The translations under genes and the position numbers were made by a program. A model generated the notes under the pieces. It worked only from the letters and a program-made list of their open reading frames with translations. It ran no database searches and was not told the origin of the DNA. From the NCBI GenBank assembly GCA_030374735.1, contig JASCIV010000037.1, positions 1 through 64,000 on the forward strand: 64,000 bases of DNA, in the 5' to 3' direction. This DNA comes from Gracilaria caudata (Eukaryota > Rhodophyta > Florideophyceae > Gracilariales > Gracilariaceae). Below are positions 48,442 to 59,898 of the stretch, piece after piece (the first letter of the stretch is position 1; every line of letters starts with the position of its first letter).

Positions 48442-49783
48442 CGTTTGATAACAAGTGTGGATAGTGTGAGCAGGATATGATCGAGCAAAGTGTAGTTGCT
48501 TGGGATAGCTTCAGGAAGGGCAAACCTGGTCTCTTGTTGATGATAGATAGAAGTAGACGAAGTTTGCACGACCAGACACCTCTTCGTCCTCTACACTCGA
48601 CACGCCCTCTTAAGTACTGACCTGCGATCTCAGTCGTACCGCTACAAACATGACGCCGTCCCATTGGAATTTGACGCCCTCGTCACCCTCTCGTTCGCCA
48701 TGGTGCGCTGCCCTTAATCCAGACAACAATCTGATACTTCCAATTCGCATCCCCAGCTCACTACCTTTAAGAGTAAAACAAGGAATCCTTTAACGATGCT
48801 GCAATTACGCCGGCGATTACGGCACACTTCTTACGTCATGACGTGTGAGCTGTTTCCTAATCCAGGATCTCATCAAATTCGTTACTTGTGAGCCTTTGCG
48901 CTCTAATTCAGACCATTACAACCCGGCTCCAGAACTGATCATTGTGATCCCAATTTGGAAGCATCGACATGTAATTGGATAGTTCTCCAACTGCACGAGG
49001 AGTGCTTCACAGAAGTATGACAACAAGAAAACGTTGGAGCCATGGAAGTTTAGATGTAGCCAATGTTGTACTAAATCCCACGTTATGATAGACGTTGGGC
49101 ACCATCATAATAAAGAAAAGTGTGGATTGTTGCCTTATCTCGCAAGAAGGAAGGTGAGGTACCCCACGGCGTAGGGGCTTAAAGACAATGAGACAGCCGT
49201 CTAGGGCTATGGAAAACTGGGATAACAGGGACTGCTTATTTTCCAGAATGTTCAGCGCAGTCTCTACGTTATATCATACGCAGACAAAGCCGAGGAAGCG
49301 TTCGGCGAGCCATACCTTCCAGTTCACAATTTCTACGACTTACTCTCTCCGCTCACCATCAGCACCGCACCTTTCTTCCCCGGAGCAGCCTCGCTTTTGT
49401 TCAGTGTTACGTTGAGGGAACCGTTTCTTTTAAAAAATGTTGGAGCAGTACCAAGTAAGCCGCTTGGAGAGGATGATATTGCCACTTGCTCAAGGTTATC
49501 GTTTTCTTTGTAATGGCCTTTCTCCAAGGGTAGGATTGCGAGGTTTTCCAACTGCAGGAAACGTGGATCAATCGAAGACGTCGTCGTGGCGTGCCGTGAA
49601 TCTAAACGGTCAACGATCACGAGCTCTGCGATTTTAACAGAAAAACAGCCATTGCATTGCACGTGCAGAATTTGTACGAAGATGCAAATCTCAAGGACAT
49701 TCCCACCTCAATCTCGGCATCCTCTCCACGCGGCCTGAGAGCCGTTCCCCGTGATCCATCGCGTTAGCCACCACCCGGGCGAA
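48442..49783. other. Intergenic, divergent promoters
   Basis: About 1.3 kb with no gene recognised. Contains the 12-base palindrome ACGTCATGACGT at about 48834-48845, a CRE/bZIP-like site. Confidence 0.4.
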
Positions 49784-51181
49784 ATGGCCTTCCTCGCTCC
49801 GCAGCCCATAAGACCCCTTCTTCGTCACAGTTCAACCCCTTTCCTGCACACGCCCCCGCTGCGCTACAATGCACGCCCACGCTCGCGTCACAAGCGCCGC
49901 ACCGCATCCATACAATGTCTGTCTGGTCGAGAATTGGCTGGCGTTGCTGTGCGCACCTCCGAAAAGGCTCTGGAAAGTCTTGATTCAAAACGCTTAGTTT
50001 CGTGGGTTGGATTGGCAATTGCGCTGTATGCATTGCGCTCCTTCTTCCCCGTTATTCTTGGAACGTTCATTCTTGGCTATGTAACTAATTCTGTCGTTCA
50101 ATGGGTGTCAAAAGTTACGGCCGGTCATGCTCCCAGACGATTCGTTGTCGGCGTCTTTTATGCCTTTATCATTACTGTGATCAGTGGATTTTCGCTCATG
50201 ACCATCCCTACAGTCGTGCGAGAGGGGCAGTACTTTATATCTACCATTCAGTCTGAGAATCCCTACGTCTACGTTGCGAATACGATGCGAAAGGCTCTTG
50301 GAGACGATCTCACCACCAAACTCGAGGCCTACGTCATGACATCGGTTGAGATGCCTGAGGCAACTGCAAAGGGCACCTTACCAGGAAAACCGGCCCCATT
50401 GGCCGTTCTCGACTCCAAAAAGCATGATTCAGATGTCTGGACAGAAGCTCGTTCGAGACGTCTGGGCATACTGTTGCAGAAGAGTATTAGAAGTTACATT
50501 GCCGCTACCATAACTCTCATCACGCGTTTGCTGGGCGCAAGCACTAAGGTGATTTTCAAGGCCGTACTCAGTCTCATTTTCAGTTTCATGATCATGTGGG
50601 ATCTTCCAGTAATTTCCCGTGGCGTCAAGCGTTTAAAGACAAGTCGTTTGTCTTTTGCCTATGAAGAATTGGCGCCGGTTGTTACAAAGTTTGGTAGCGT
50701 CGTGGGTAAGAGTTTTGAAGCACAGGGCCTTATTGCTATTGTGAACACAGCCTTAACAACAGCAGGTCTGTTCGTGCTTTCGATTCCGGGAGTTGGTTTT
50801 TTGAGTGTTGTCACCCTGGTGTGTTCATTTATTCCAGTCGCTGGGGTATTCGTCTCAACGCTTCCGATGTGCATCATCGCTCTGAGTGAGTATGGAGTTG
50901 CGAAGGCGGTGGCTGTGATTTTCATGGTGATTCTGGTGCATTTGATCGAGGCTTACGTGCTGAACCCTCAAATATACTCAGCTCATCTCCATCTGCATCC
51001 GTTTATGGTGCTTGTCGTGCTTTACATTGCCGAGCATTCTTACGGTATTCCCGGTCTTTTGATGGCGGTGCCAGTCGCTGTGTACATACTGAGGACAATT
51101 ATGACTGACGATTCAGACCAAAAGCCGCAAAAAATGCTTGCGTCTCTTCGCGGTGAGCAGAGTCAGCCTGCGACAAAGTGA
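49784..51181 (+). CDS. Plastid-type AI-2E family permease
   Basis: A 465-residue protein starting at ATG 49784 (GAAATGGCC); the longer frame begins at GTG. Residues 1-50 are Arg/Pro/Ser/His-rich without acids (PIRPLLRHSSTPFLHTPPLR), like a plastid transit peptide. The rest is a UPF0118/AI-2E transporter: paired membrane segments at about 75-110, a soluble loop with amphipathic helices, then clustered segments at about 240-440 including GVGFLSVVTLVCSFIPVAG and the family motif HLIEAYVLNPQIYS. Bacterial members export autoinducer-2 or exchange Na+/H+; cyanobacterial and algal plastid members are of unknown substrate. A cyanobacterial origin through the plastid is likely. Tail to tail with the glycosyltransferase gene. 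Confidence 0.88.
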   Translation: MAFLAPQPIRPLLRHSSTPFLHTPPLRYNARPRSRHKRRTASIQCLSGRELAGVAVRTSEKALESLDSKRLVSWVGLAIALYALRSFFPVILGTFILGYVTNSVVQWVSKVTAGHAPRRFVVGVFYAFIITVISGFSLMTIPTVVREGQYFISTIQSENPYVYVANTMRKALGDDLTTKLEAYVMTSVEMPEATAKGTLPGKPAPLAVLDSKKHDSDVWTEARSRRLGILLQKSIRSYIAATITLITRLLGASTKVIFKAVLSLIFSFMIMWDLPVISRGVKRLKTSRLSFAYEELAPVVTKFGSVVGKSFEAQGLIAIVNTALTTAGLFVLSIPGVGFLSVVTLVCSFIPVAGVFVSTLPMCIIALSEYGVAKAVAVIFMVILVHLIEAYVLNPQIYSAHLHLHPFMVLVVLYIAEHSYGIPGLLMAVPVAVYILRTIMTDDSDQKPQKMLASLRGEQSQPATK

Positions 51182-51495
51182 TACTAGTTTATAGCATATT
51201 GGATAGCCTTTTCTTTGTATAGGGGATAACGACACAAGTCGAGAAACATGAAAGCAGACCTTTTTTAACTAACCTCTATATCTACGTATCGGTACAAGCG
51301 GTGTGTGCATCAGGGAACATGATTTGGCGTTCAGTGTCTTGTGTTCTCTGGAGTCCGTTTCGAGCTGCAACCCTTCTCCCAACTAACCACTCAATCTTAC
51401 TAACAAGAAGAGTACATACATGCACGGAGAGTGTGAATGACCAGAACACGAAGATTTTTTTCACTTGCTACTCAGCCTCATGTTAGACGTAGTTG

Positions 51496-53865
51496 TTAGC
51501 GAAGGAATTCTCCAACAGTCTCATATACGAGATGGCCATCCACGTATCGTCGCAACCACTCTACTGACAGACCATTCATTCCAGGCTGGATCTTGCATTC
51601 ACAATCAACTGCACCTGAATGTCCCCACGATCTGTACATCACCCTTTGTTCGGAATCAACCTGCAGTTCAAAAGCAACTTGCCCGTTGCGGAATCCTTTC
51701 AACAAGTTGTCATGCACTTCGTCGTGGTCTCTTGAAAAACTAGGATGGAATCCAGCAAGCGTTTGACAAGCGTTTTCAATGGATGGCATGGTCCGGAAGA
51801 TCGATGCTAGTTTGGCAGTATGTCTTGATTTCTCTGAAGCAACGAACACCTTTCCTGAATGAAATTCGGCAAGGATGTCATCAACTTTGATAGAAGAAAT
51901 ATCCTTCGTCGTGTGTGCATTTGCAACGAAGCCTAGATATCGAGCTGTGGGCGATCGAAACGGACACGAAGCGCTGTAGACCTCGAAACCATCAGAATCC
52001 GCCTCCCACTCCATACTGAAAATAATGAAATCCCAGTCCGTCCCATCTTGGTCGAAGCGGTACATGACACCCGGAAGCTCATTGATCAAAGACGAAAACG
52101 CACCGAACAAAGAGTCCGTGATAACAATTACTCTTCCATCTGATTCGTTCACAGAGGAAACTGTATCCTTCTCAGAACATAGACTGAATATCGGAACCTG
52201 GCAGTCATAAGCCCATACCATGGCAGCTGACGCTGAAGAACTGCATTTTTGATCTTGTCTCCACGAGGCATAGTAGATTCGAGATGCGCCGAGGAATCGC
52301 GATCCATCTTTGAAAGTAGCAAAAGCAGCTTTGTCGTCGCCTATTCCCATGTCCGCCACAAGGCTTGATGGCAAGGAACCTTTCGAAGGCTCGGCAGAAC
52401 CCTTGTCGTACCACTCCAATATCTTCGACGTACAAGTATTTGGCGAAGCCCCAAAGACAGAGCCGTTCTCATAAAAACCACCGTTGCCCACTCCGAAAAC
52501 TTTTTCCACGATTTCTGGCTCACTTTCGTCACCCATGAAGACCGTTGAAAGAGGGACGTAGTACCCACCGTACTTCTCCACAACCTCCATGGCTAACATT
52601 CTGAGGGAGTCGTTATCCATATGTTCCTTTCTATACAAATTTGCGCAATAGAAGAGACCGATCTCGTCTTTCAGACGATCCCATGTCCAGAGTTCGTATT
52701 TGAAGTTCGTCACAGGACAAAATTTCTCTTCCCAAGTGGCGGACCAACGTTTCGGTCGTTGGTGATCAGACTGGAAGGAAAACTGGTGAAGTACTTTCGG
52801 AATTACCGCGTCCTCTGGAGTAGGAGAACCATGGGAGGGGAATTGCTTTAGCTTACCCAGAGGATATTCGATATTGGCATGGTAGCTGCACTGGTGTGCC
52901 TTTCGACACTTGTTATTCGCCGCCACCCATTGCGAGAGTCCTGAGCAAGTATACCTGCGTAGGCGCCGAGATGCAAAGTAGGTATAAATATGATAAAGTC
53001 AGAAAATTGATTGATACTCAGAGTTAGTTTGGTGATGCCCGTTGCTCTCGGAAACTTACCCGAATTGAAAGCAATAACTGTCAAACGAAGTGACATCAAT
53101 TGCGGAGGGATTAGGAATGTAGTGAAACGCTGGATAGAAGTCTTTTGAGGGTGGGATAGTGACAGGCATATCCGGATGAGTAAGGACCTTCGTGTAGGTG
53201 AGCGGTCCCGTGACCCATTCCACACCATAGTGAGCCCTCTTGAAGCCGTATATCTGTTTGATGTACGACATGAGCATAAGAATGAGTGGATGTTTCGGAG
53301 TACATGCGATGAGACTGTTTCCAAGAACGGAATACGGCTTGTCCTTCGTATCCGGTTCGTAGGTGATAAGAAAACCAGTTTCCTTTGCAGAATCCAATGC
53401 TGGTCTTAGATCTCGTTGAGTTGACACGATATCGGCATCGATATAAACGCCTCCGTACTGATACAAAACTTCCAAACGTAAAATGTCTGCCTGGCATTGT
53501 GGAGCGCTTTCATTGTCAAAAATGTGCCTATTGAGCATTGGCACATCTCGAACCTTTTCATTATCCCAGAGAACATACTGCCAGTGCCCTTGGTTGGACC
53601 CGGAAGTGGCGAACTTGTTCATGAAATCTATTCTCCAGGTATCTAGCCAGACACACGGAGGCTGTCTGGAGCCAATCCATATCTGATGCATCTTGAGAGG
53701 AATTCCTGACTTGAAATCCGGCGATGACTTGTAGTCTTCGCAGGCTGCCTTCCATACGTGACCATTGCCAACAGCTGATTCTCGCCTGTCCCAAATGTCA
53801 AACCTATTCACGTCGACTAAGAGAAGGTCGTCAATCGTGAGGGAAAACTGTTCAGCGGAACCCAT
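51496..53865 (-). CDS. DXD glycosyltransferase with two tandem domains, one intron
   Basis: Two exons: 53865-53060 and 52954-51496, joined across an intron of 105 bases (donor GTAAGT, acceptor CTACGCAG), giving about 754 residues. The join reads CFQFG-YTCSGLSQW in frame. Domain 1 (about 50-270) is a sugar-binding DXD transferase: MHQIWIGSRQPP, ADILRLEVLYQYGGVYIDAD and NSLIACTPKHPLI, like OCH1, capsular and Gly_transf_sug enzymes. The DAD pair binds metal and nucleotide sugar. Domain 2 (about 310-480) repeats the pattern (PKVLHQFSF; LRMLAMEVVEKYGGYYVPLS), but PLS replaces DXD, so it is probably inactive. The remaining C-terminal part (about 500-754) is unknown. There is no clear membrane anchor with this start; an upstream exon is possible since the frame stays open past 53898. 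The sugar is unknown. Confidence 0.75.
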
Positions 53866-54523
53866 TGCTCTTACTATTGGAAAGTCAGACGACAACAAGA
53901 AAGCTTCTACGAAGGTAGTTTCGAATTGCAGTTCGGGGCTGCAGGCGGTGTGAACAGAGTGAACAACAGAAATGCATCATCCTGGTGCTATAATCATATG
54001 GACGGGTGTCGAAAGCCACATAGAACCTTTCAGTGAACCGGTGGTGGAGATGCACAGTCAACAAGTGGTCATTTATGAAGCATTGCCAGGCACGTGGCGT
54101 GGCGCACACACGCCACACAAATGCTTTGCGGCGTCGGTTGGATCTCATCGATTTCCGTTCACGATCCCACAAACGAAACGGCGTCAGTACCTTCTCGGGG
54201 AATGAGCGCTTCAACGCCTTATGATTGGTTGCACAGCTGTCCGTTTGCAGGATATTTTAGGACTATATTCCCTTCGTTTCCACGTGTCCGATTTGGTAGC
54301 CGCTGGGCTACTTGAGCCGAGCGGCGGCCACCAGGGTGAACGTGCGGGATACCAGATATCAGAGACATTTCTCTACGCCCTCGGCTGCCAGCCCGGCAGT
54401 GCCTGTGATGCGGATTGCCCACCTGCTATCCCTCTTTCCTCCATATGCGATCCCTTACCGCCGTACCCTCCCATCAACTCCGTCGAAGCCTCCTCCAACA
54501 ACAGCACGGCACCCATTATCGCC
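53866..54523. promoter_or_regulatory. Divergent promoter region, glycosyltransferase and VPS54
   Basis: About 660 bases between divergent starts. The part 54221-54523 is in frame with VPS54 but encodes nothing conserved and is taken as leader. A further N-terminal exon of the glycosyltransferase could lie in 53900-54214, where a minus-strand frame with a basic-hydrophobic end (RRSFLVVV) is present. CTACGAAGGTAG occurs at about 53907. Confidence 0.35.
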
Positions 54524-57500
54524 ATGGCCGCGGATGAGAATTTTCCCTGGCATTTGGCCAACCCGTCAAAGCAGTCCATTACAGAGCTTCTTCACAATCC
54601 GCGAGCATCCAAAATCGAATTACCAGATGTGTCTTCGTTCGACCTCTCCTCCAAGTCACTTTCGCTTAATTCATCACCACCGACTAATTTGCCTGCTCCA
54701 TGCGATATAAATCACTTCGAACCGTATTTGAGAAAGTATGCTCCCTTATATGCCGACTTCCAACGCGAGAATAGACGAACGCCACCCGAACCGCAACAAC
54801 TTCATACCGTACCGTCTCAATTCTTCGAAGCTGATTTCGCGCCGGCTTCCAGTCAACATTTACTTGTACTTCAAGAACATCATCATGCACTCTCACAACA
54901 TCCACAACTTCCGCAACTCCGTAGTCAACTTACCACGTATCAAACAGCCTTAGAGTATCACCTTAAGAGGCAACTTGACAGCCAATCTTCTCAAATCTCA
55001 CAGTCAATTTCTAACATTCGCGCTTTACGACAGAACATATTACAAACGGCCGCTGCACTTCGCGACACGCGTCAAACAGCGTCTACTTTGATACCCACTG
55101 TAACATCTCCCATTCTTGCTGTGCAGCGTCTTACTCAAATTCAAGTCAATCTGAATGCGTTGAAAGAGGCTCTCAATCGCGTGCACACTGTTGCAAATGC
55201 TCCATCAGACGTTTCAATCTTGTTGGATAGTGGTGAATATTCAGCCGCCATTGATACAGTTGCGAATGCAAAGGCGGCGCTTTCCCATCCCCATCTAGCC
55301 GCTTTCAAAGCTCTCAGCCCCGTTCGAGCACGCCTTGCTCAGTCGGTGGAACAAATTGATAATGCTCTGCGGCAGCAGTTCCGACTTGCGTTGATGGACA
55401 ACAATGAACTCACGCTCAATCATGTCGTTTCGCTGGTGAATCGGATGGGACGTTTGCCGTTGCTCAGTAGGTACTTCATGCGTGAGATTAAGGACGGCTT
55501 GGCCAGAGAATTAGCTAGCGTTACTTCTTTGAACGCGACAGCAAAGTACGCGAAGGCAAGCGCGTCTCGTGCTGTGCTTCTGGTTAATATCATTCACTGT
55601 GGACAAGAAACAGGCGACTCCACTCAAAACGACTTTCAGAAGGATCCACCAGAAGCGTGGAAAGCTCAAATGCGAGAAGCGCATGCAGATCTTGATGAAC
55701 TTGTTGCAAATGTGGTGGACCGCATGTTGAGCAATTGGTCGGTGCGAGATGCCTTGCAAGAACGAGCGTTCATTGTCGTAACGCCAGAACATGAGCTCAC
55801 TGCGGAAAATTGTTTCGATGAGTTTAAGGCAGCACTCAGATTCGGAGAAGAGGTACGGTCTTTAGAACAACTTGCTGAAGACCTTGAAAACATGTTTTTC
55901 GTAGAAAAGAGGCGCAGTACACTGCGAGCTAAGATATCTGAGAAACAGATTGCATTCATCGGGGCTTTTCACAAGGCGCATGTTGATACGCTCACAAGAA
56001 CTATACAATCAGATCGATGGCAAGAAGTTCGCGCATCAGAGGCAACGTCACGGTTGTTGGCGGCAGTCGTCGGCCCACCCACAGCTGTGGACTCGGAGAA
56101 AATAAGTGGTTCAAGTACTTCGAAGAACGGGCAATCTGAAGTTCCCCAAGGAACAATCGTTATTGTCGATGAAGCGTTTAAAACGGTGGCATCTGGGGTC
56201 CGGTATGTCCGATCAATGTGCGCGTATTCATTGTTAACTGAAAAATCGCCGACTTTGGGATCTGAGTTTGGTAGGCGCGGAAATGATTTTTGCCGTCTCT
56301 TCAATTCCCTTGTGGGCAAAGCAATACTTGGTGCGGCTGCGTTGCAATGGTCTGCTTTGCGATCAATCACTGCGAGGCATCTTTCGCTTGCCTCACGCAC
56401 TATCGCCCTCGCTGCTGCGTTGGCAAATCACATAAACCAGCCACTGGAAAAGGCACTGACAGGTGCTCAAGTCAAAGTAATCTTACCGCTTGTCAAGAAA
56501 TCTGAAAAGGATTTGCGAGATCATCATGCGCAGTTGTTGGCGAAGATTTTGGCAATCATGATGGACCGTCTTGATGCCCACGAAAAGACCATGAAGTCTT
56601 TGCCTTGGAGTAAGCAGCAGGAGATGGAACGGTTCGAGATGCCAAGTATGTACGCTGTCACATTGGCGAAAGAGGCATCTGTTTTGCACCGAATTCTTTG
56701 GTCTGTTTTACCGAAGAGAGAAGTCTTCGACATCTTTCAGCGTGTTTGCGCTGCATATGGAACGCATCTAACTGAGGCGTACGGGTCCCTAGATGGGGGA
56801 GAAGAATGGATAAGGGTTAGAGTTGCGAACGACGTTTCCTGTCTTCACAACAGACTAAAACCTTTGGACGTTTTTAAGGCAAACCCTGCTTCTTTTAAGC
56901 CGTTGTCCAGATTATATAACCGTTTTGCAAAAGACTTCTTTGACACAGAAACGAAGACTACGTCTTCCGCAAAGTCAAAGGAAGATCGCAAGTCTGGAAC
57001 CACGCTTTCGTCTAATCCAAACTCAAAACGATCTACCGCCGTCGCTGAAGCACAGTCTTCTGAATCCAAGGACACTCAGAGAGTTGAAACAGAAAAGATC
57101 AGAGATTCCAAGAACGTCTCAGAGTCATCAACGGTCAAAGAGACTTCAAATGGTTCTAAGAGTATGTCACAGACAATTTCGTCTTCGGAGGATGCTTCTG
57201 GATTTGCAAACTCGACTGATAATGGCCTCAAACGTACGGAGACTGGGGAAGAAGACTCTGCTGAAGGAAGGTCTGCGGTTGAATCTTCTCAGGACATAAA
57301 AACTGACCAAATCTCTCAGAAAGACGGTGAAAACCCATCAGCAGAGGAACAAGTACCAGCTGCTGCACCATCAAGCTCAGGCCGAGCAAAATCAGGGCAA
57401 GAGCCTTTCGTGGAAGGAGAGAGCGACCCTGAACTGCACGGTTGTGAGAACATCGCCAATGCTTCTTGCAACAAATCTACAAGCAAAGATGGCAGTCAAT

Positions 57501-57619
57501 CCAAGACTGAATCTGTACAGTCCAAGGACCTACCACTGGGTGAACCCTCGTCGATGTCTGCTGCACCTGAAGGTTCGCACCAGGAGATTAATCCCGAGAG
57601 CGTGAACGACAAGAACTGA
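54524..57619 (+). CDS. VPS54: VPS54-like subunit of the GARP tethering complex
   Basis: A 1031-residue protein from ATG 54524 (GCCATGGCC). PSQFFEADFAPASSQHL (about 95) is the N-terminal signature, followed by a long helical region (YHLKRQLDSQSSQISQSISNIRALRQNIL, then LLDSGEYSAAIDTVANAK) characteristic of VPS54. The conserved VPS54 C-terminal domain spans about 585-810: FNSLVGKAILGAAALQWSALRSITARHLSLASR and TLAKEASVLHRILWSVLPKREV. GARP (VPS51-54) tethers endosome-derived vesicles at the trans-Golgi. The last 220 residues (from about 57000 on) are an acidic, Ser/Thr/Lys/Glu-rich disordered tail not present in other VPS54 proteins I know. Single exon. The paralogous VPS50 is less likely. Confidence 0.85.
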   Translation: MAADENFPWHLANPSKQSITELLHNPRASKIELPDVSSFDLSSKSLSLNSSPPTNLPAPCDINHFEPYLRKYAPLYADFQRENRRTPPEPQQLHTVPSQFFEADFAPASSQHLLVLQEHHHALSQHPQLPQLRSQLTTYQTALEYHLKRQLDSQSSQISQSISNIRALRQNILQTAAALRDTRQTASTLIPTVTSPILAVQRLTQIQVNLNALKEALNRVHTVANAPSDVSILLDSGEYSAAIDTVANAKAALSHPHLAAFKALSPVRARLAQSVEQIDNALRQQFRLALMDNNELTLNHVVSLVNRMGRLPLLSRYFMREIKDGLARELASVTSLNATAKYAKASASRAVLLVNIIHCGQETGDSTQNDFQKDPPEAWKAQMREAHADLDELVANVVDRMLSNWSVRDALQERAFIVVTPEHELTAENCFDEFKAALRFGEEVRSLEQLAEDLENMFFVEKRRSTLRAKISEKQIAFIGAFHKAHVDTLTRTIQSDRWQEVRASEATSRLLAAVVGPPTAVDSEKISGSSTSKNGQSEVPQGTIVIVDEAFKTVASGVRYVRSMCAYSLLTEKSPTLGSEFGRRGNDFCRLFNSLVGKAILGAAALQWSALRSITARHLSLASRTIALAAALANHINQPLEKALTGAQVKVILPLVKKSEKDLRDHHAQLLAKILAIMMDRLDAHEKTMKSLPWSKQQEMERFEMPSMYAVTLAKEASVLHRILWSVLPKREVFDIFQRVCAAYGTHLTEAYGSLDGGEEWIRVRVANDVSCLHNRLKPLDVFKANPASFKPLSRLYNRFAKDFFDTETKTTSSAKSKEDRKSGTTLSSNPNSKRSTAVAEAQSSESKDTQRVETEKIRDSKNVSESSTVKETSNGSKSMSQTISSSEDASGFANSTDNGLKRTETGEEDSAEGRSAVESSQDIKTDQISQKDGENPSAEEQVPAAAPSSSGRAKSGQEPFVEGESDPELHGCENIANASCNKSTSKDGSQSKTESVQSKDLPLGEPSSMSAAPEGSHQEINPESVNDKN

Positions 57620-58395
57620 GTGGAAAAGGACTAGTAGTAGAGAGGAGAGGACACGGGGAAAGAGAATGTGTAGAGTTTCCGCCCAACGTCATTCCCCTGC
57701 TTGAGAGCGTTTTCACGTCCGAATGATGTCGAGAAACGTGAAAGTGTATATGTGTATTTGTCTGTTTGCTCTTCCGCAATTAAAGAAGACGGACCAGGGG
57801 TGGGGTAGAACGATCATTGGATGTCCTTCTGTATCTGAAATTATTGTAAACTGTGACACCGAGGCTCGGTGATCGAGCTGACCTAACACTAAATCACATT
57901 CTGAAGTCAATATCATCCCGCATTATACTCACATCACATCCATCTCATATTCATAGTCGATATTCGATTGCATTGCATTAGCCGTAACTTCGTCGAGATT
58001 GGTTGGCACCGAACTGCTTCATCCAAGCGTACGGATATGGCGACGAAGTTCTCTATCGATCGTTTTCGTCTTTGCTCTGAAAACAAACCGCAGCAACGGT
58101 TAATAGGGCAGCAGTGAAGCTGAGAACTAGCACACGGTTCTTGACGAAAGGTTGAGAAAGAGACGACAACCTGCACTTTCTTTCGGAGTTTCTATGCGTG
58201 CGTCTCGCTACCCCTTGGATTTTGGCTGACAACGCACTTCTTTGCTGTTTCACTTAAGATAAAAATGAAGGCAAAAGCATGAGGTGTGTGCGATTCGATC
58301 TACTTGCTGAGTGATTACTTGTTGTTCATTATGACAAATCCGTCGCATGGGTTAACCTCGGTTTTCCTCAGCGGAATTGTCAGAAACAAGAAATC
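57620..58395. other. Intergenic, convergent 3' ends
   Basis: About 780 bases between the ends of the VPS54 and RING genes. No gene recognised. Confidence 0.4.
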
Positions 58396-59898
58396 TTAAG
58401 ATATGTGCATTGATCCATAGTGTAGCTGGGTGGGAGGGGGTGGTAAGTTTGGAATTTCTCTCTTGCACAGTGGACAGCTGTTTGAACTCGACTGAAGCCA
58501 TGGGTCGATACAGGACCTATGGTATAGGTGCGAGCAAGCCAGTAAGCGCACTTGTTGTCCAGATTCGAACTCTTCGAGACAAACGGCACATATCGGTTCT
58601 TCTTGTTCACTTTCCGCTTCTTCCAGAGGTGCGGTTGACGAAGAGGACGGAGCAGATACTAGAGGCGGAGGGGACGAGGGACCGGCTTGTGACTCGGAAT
58701 GCACAAGACTAACTCGCTCTGCACGATGATCCATGACAGATGAAGATGGGGCAGGTGAAGTAACAGGTTTGTTAGCAATAGGTGGTATTGGTGGCGTCTC
58801 GGGTTCAGAGGTCTCTGTAAGTAATGGTGTGCTTTCGTCTTGTGTGGCAGACGGCTGACTATGGTCATTCCGGTGATACGTTTCGACGGGCAAAGCCGCT
58901 ATCGCATCCGCACGAGCGCGATATTCAGAAACACGGCGTTTATATCGCACAACGTTAACGCCGCATTGACACAAAATCCACAAGGCCATTCCCCTCATCA
59001 TCGCCCAGTTGAGCGCATCGTGTCCGTAGTCGCCTTTAGCTTCCCCTTCCGAAGTAAAAATAACGTTGGTTTCGTTCCAACATGGGGCGATTCTAGCCCA
59101 GTCGCGATAGCGTATCATGACAGCAGGGATATTAATTTCAGGATTGGTCTTAGTCTGGTTGAGTTTCATGTTGGCAAGATGATCACCTTCATCCTTGAAG
59201 TTGACGACGATCACGCCGAGTGCTCCCGCATCCTGCATGTGACGCACTTTCTGCGCAAAGTCGCATACTCCGCGAGCTACAACGGCGATTGTGCCCTTGA
59301 CAGCCTGTAGATCAGCGGGCACCGAAAGCTGGCAACACGCATCAAACAAAGCAAACGCAGAAAGTTCAGCTGAGGGTGATTCTTGTGCATGGATGTGTTC
59401 TCGTGGTGCAGACGCAATAAACTGATAAGACGGAGCACTGTGTGCTATTTGGCGTAGATGAGAAGAGGGCACAGGCGATTTAGTGGGACCAACGGTAGGT
59501 AAAGGTGCTTTCGGGTCGTTCTTCCAGGCATCGCTTGTGGTGCGTGCTCGAACGGAAATGGCAGCGGCCTCAAGCAAGGGAATCTGCGGCGGCGCGTCGG
59601 AAAGTGGTACGGAATCAGGAGCGCGACCGAACACCATGCCCACAAACAACGACTTGGCTGCTGAACGCAATGTATGAACATGTTTGCGTCCGAGACGCGA
59701 CATCAGGCGCACATACACGCCATCGCGCTGCGCGCGAGGCGGAAACAAAGGTACGTTGCAGTTGGCGACAGCAGAAGCATCGGCAGAGGGTCCGAAGAAG
59801 GCGGTGGAATGCTTGACGACTCGCGAGCCCCCACACGCCTCGGGCGCGGTGATGATGACGGCGGTGGCAACCGGCAAGATGAGCAGCAGCAGAAGCAT
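58396..59898 (-). CDS. PA-TM-RING E3 ubiquitin ligase
   Basis: A 500-residue protein from the first ATG (59898). A hydrophobic signal sequence (MLLLLLILPVATAVII) opens it. A protease-associated luminal domain follows (about 60-300, with LQAVKGTIAVVARGVCDFAQKV and AGALGVIVVNF, the core PA motifs). One membrane segment lies at about 320-340 (MMRGMALWILCQCGVNVV), then a Ser/Pro-rich cytosolic linker and a RING-H2 finger at about 437-478 (CAVCLEEFES...CSHLYHRSCIDPW...CPLC) with all eight ligands. This is the RNF13/GRAIL/RMR layout: endosomal or vacuolar membrane ubiquitin ligases, which in plants also sort storage proteins. The PA domain carries an insertion of about 90 residues near its start. 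The cargo is unknown. Confidence 0.92.
   Translation of the reverse strand: MLLLLLILPVATAVIITAPEACGGSRVVKHSTAFFGPSADASAVANCNVPLFPPRAQRDGVYVRLMSRLGRKHVHTLRSAAKSLFVGMVFGRAPDSVPLSDAPPQIPLLEAAAISVRARTTSDAWKNDPKAPLPTVGPTKSPVPSSHLRQIAHSAPSYQFIASAPREHIHAQESPSAELSAFALFDACCQLSVPADLQAVKGTIAVVARGVCDFAQKVRHMQDAGALGVIVVNFKDEGDHLANMKLNQTKTNPEINIPAVMIRYRDWARIAPCWNETNVIFTSEGEAKGDYGHDALNWAMMRGMALWILCQCGVNVVRYKRRVSEYRARADAIAALPVETYHRNDHSQPSATQDESTPLLTETSEPETPPIPPIANKPVTSPAPSSSVMDHRAERVSLVHSESQAGPSSPPPLVSAPSSSSTAPLEEAESEQEEPICAVCLEEFESGQQVRLLACSHLYHRSCIDPWLQSSSNSCPLCKREIPNLPPPPTQLHYGSMHIS

Noticed and set aside
54221..54523. N-terminal extension of VPS54 from ATG 54221
   Set aside because: The segment resembles no VPS54 sequence, and ATG 54524 has a better context and begins the family-like part.
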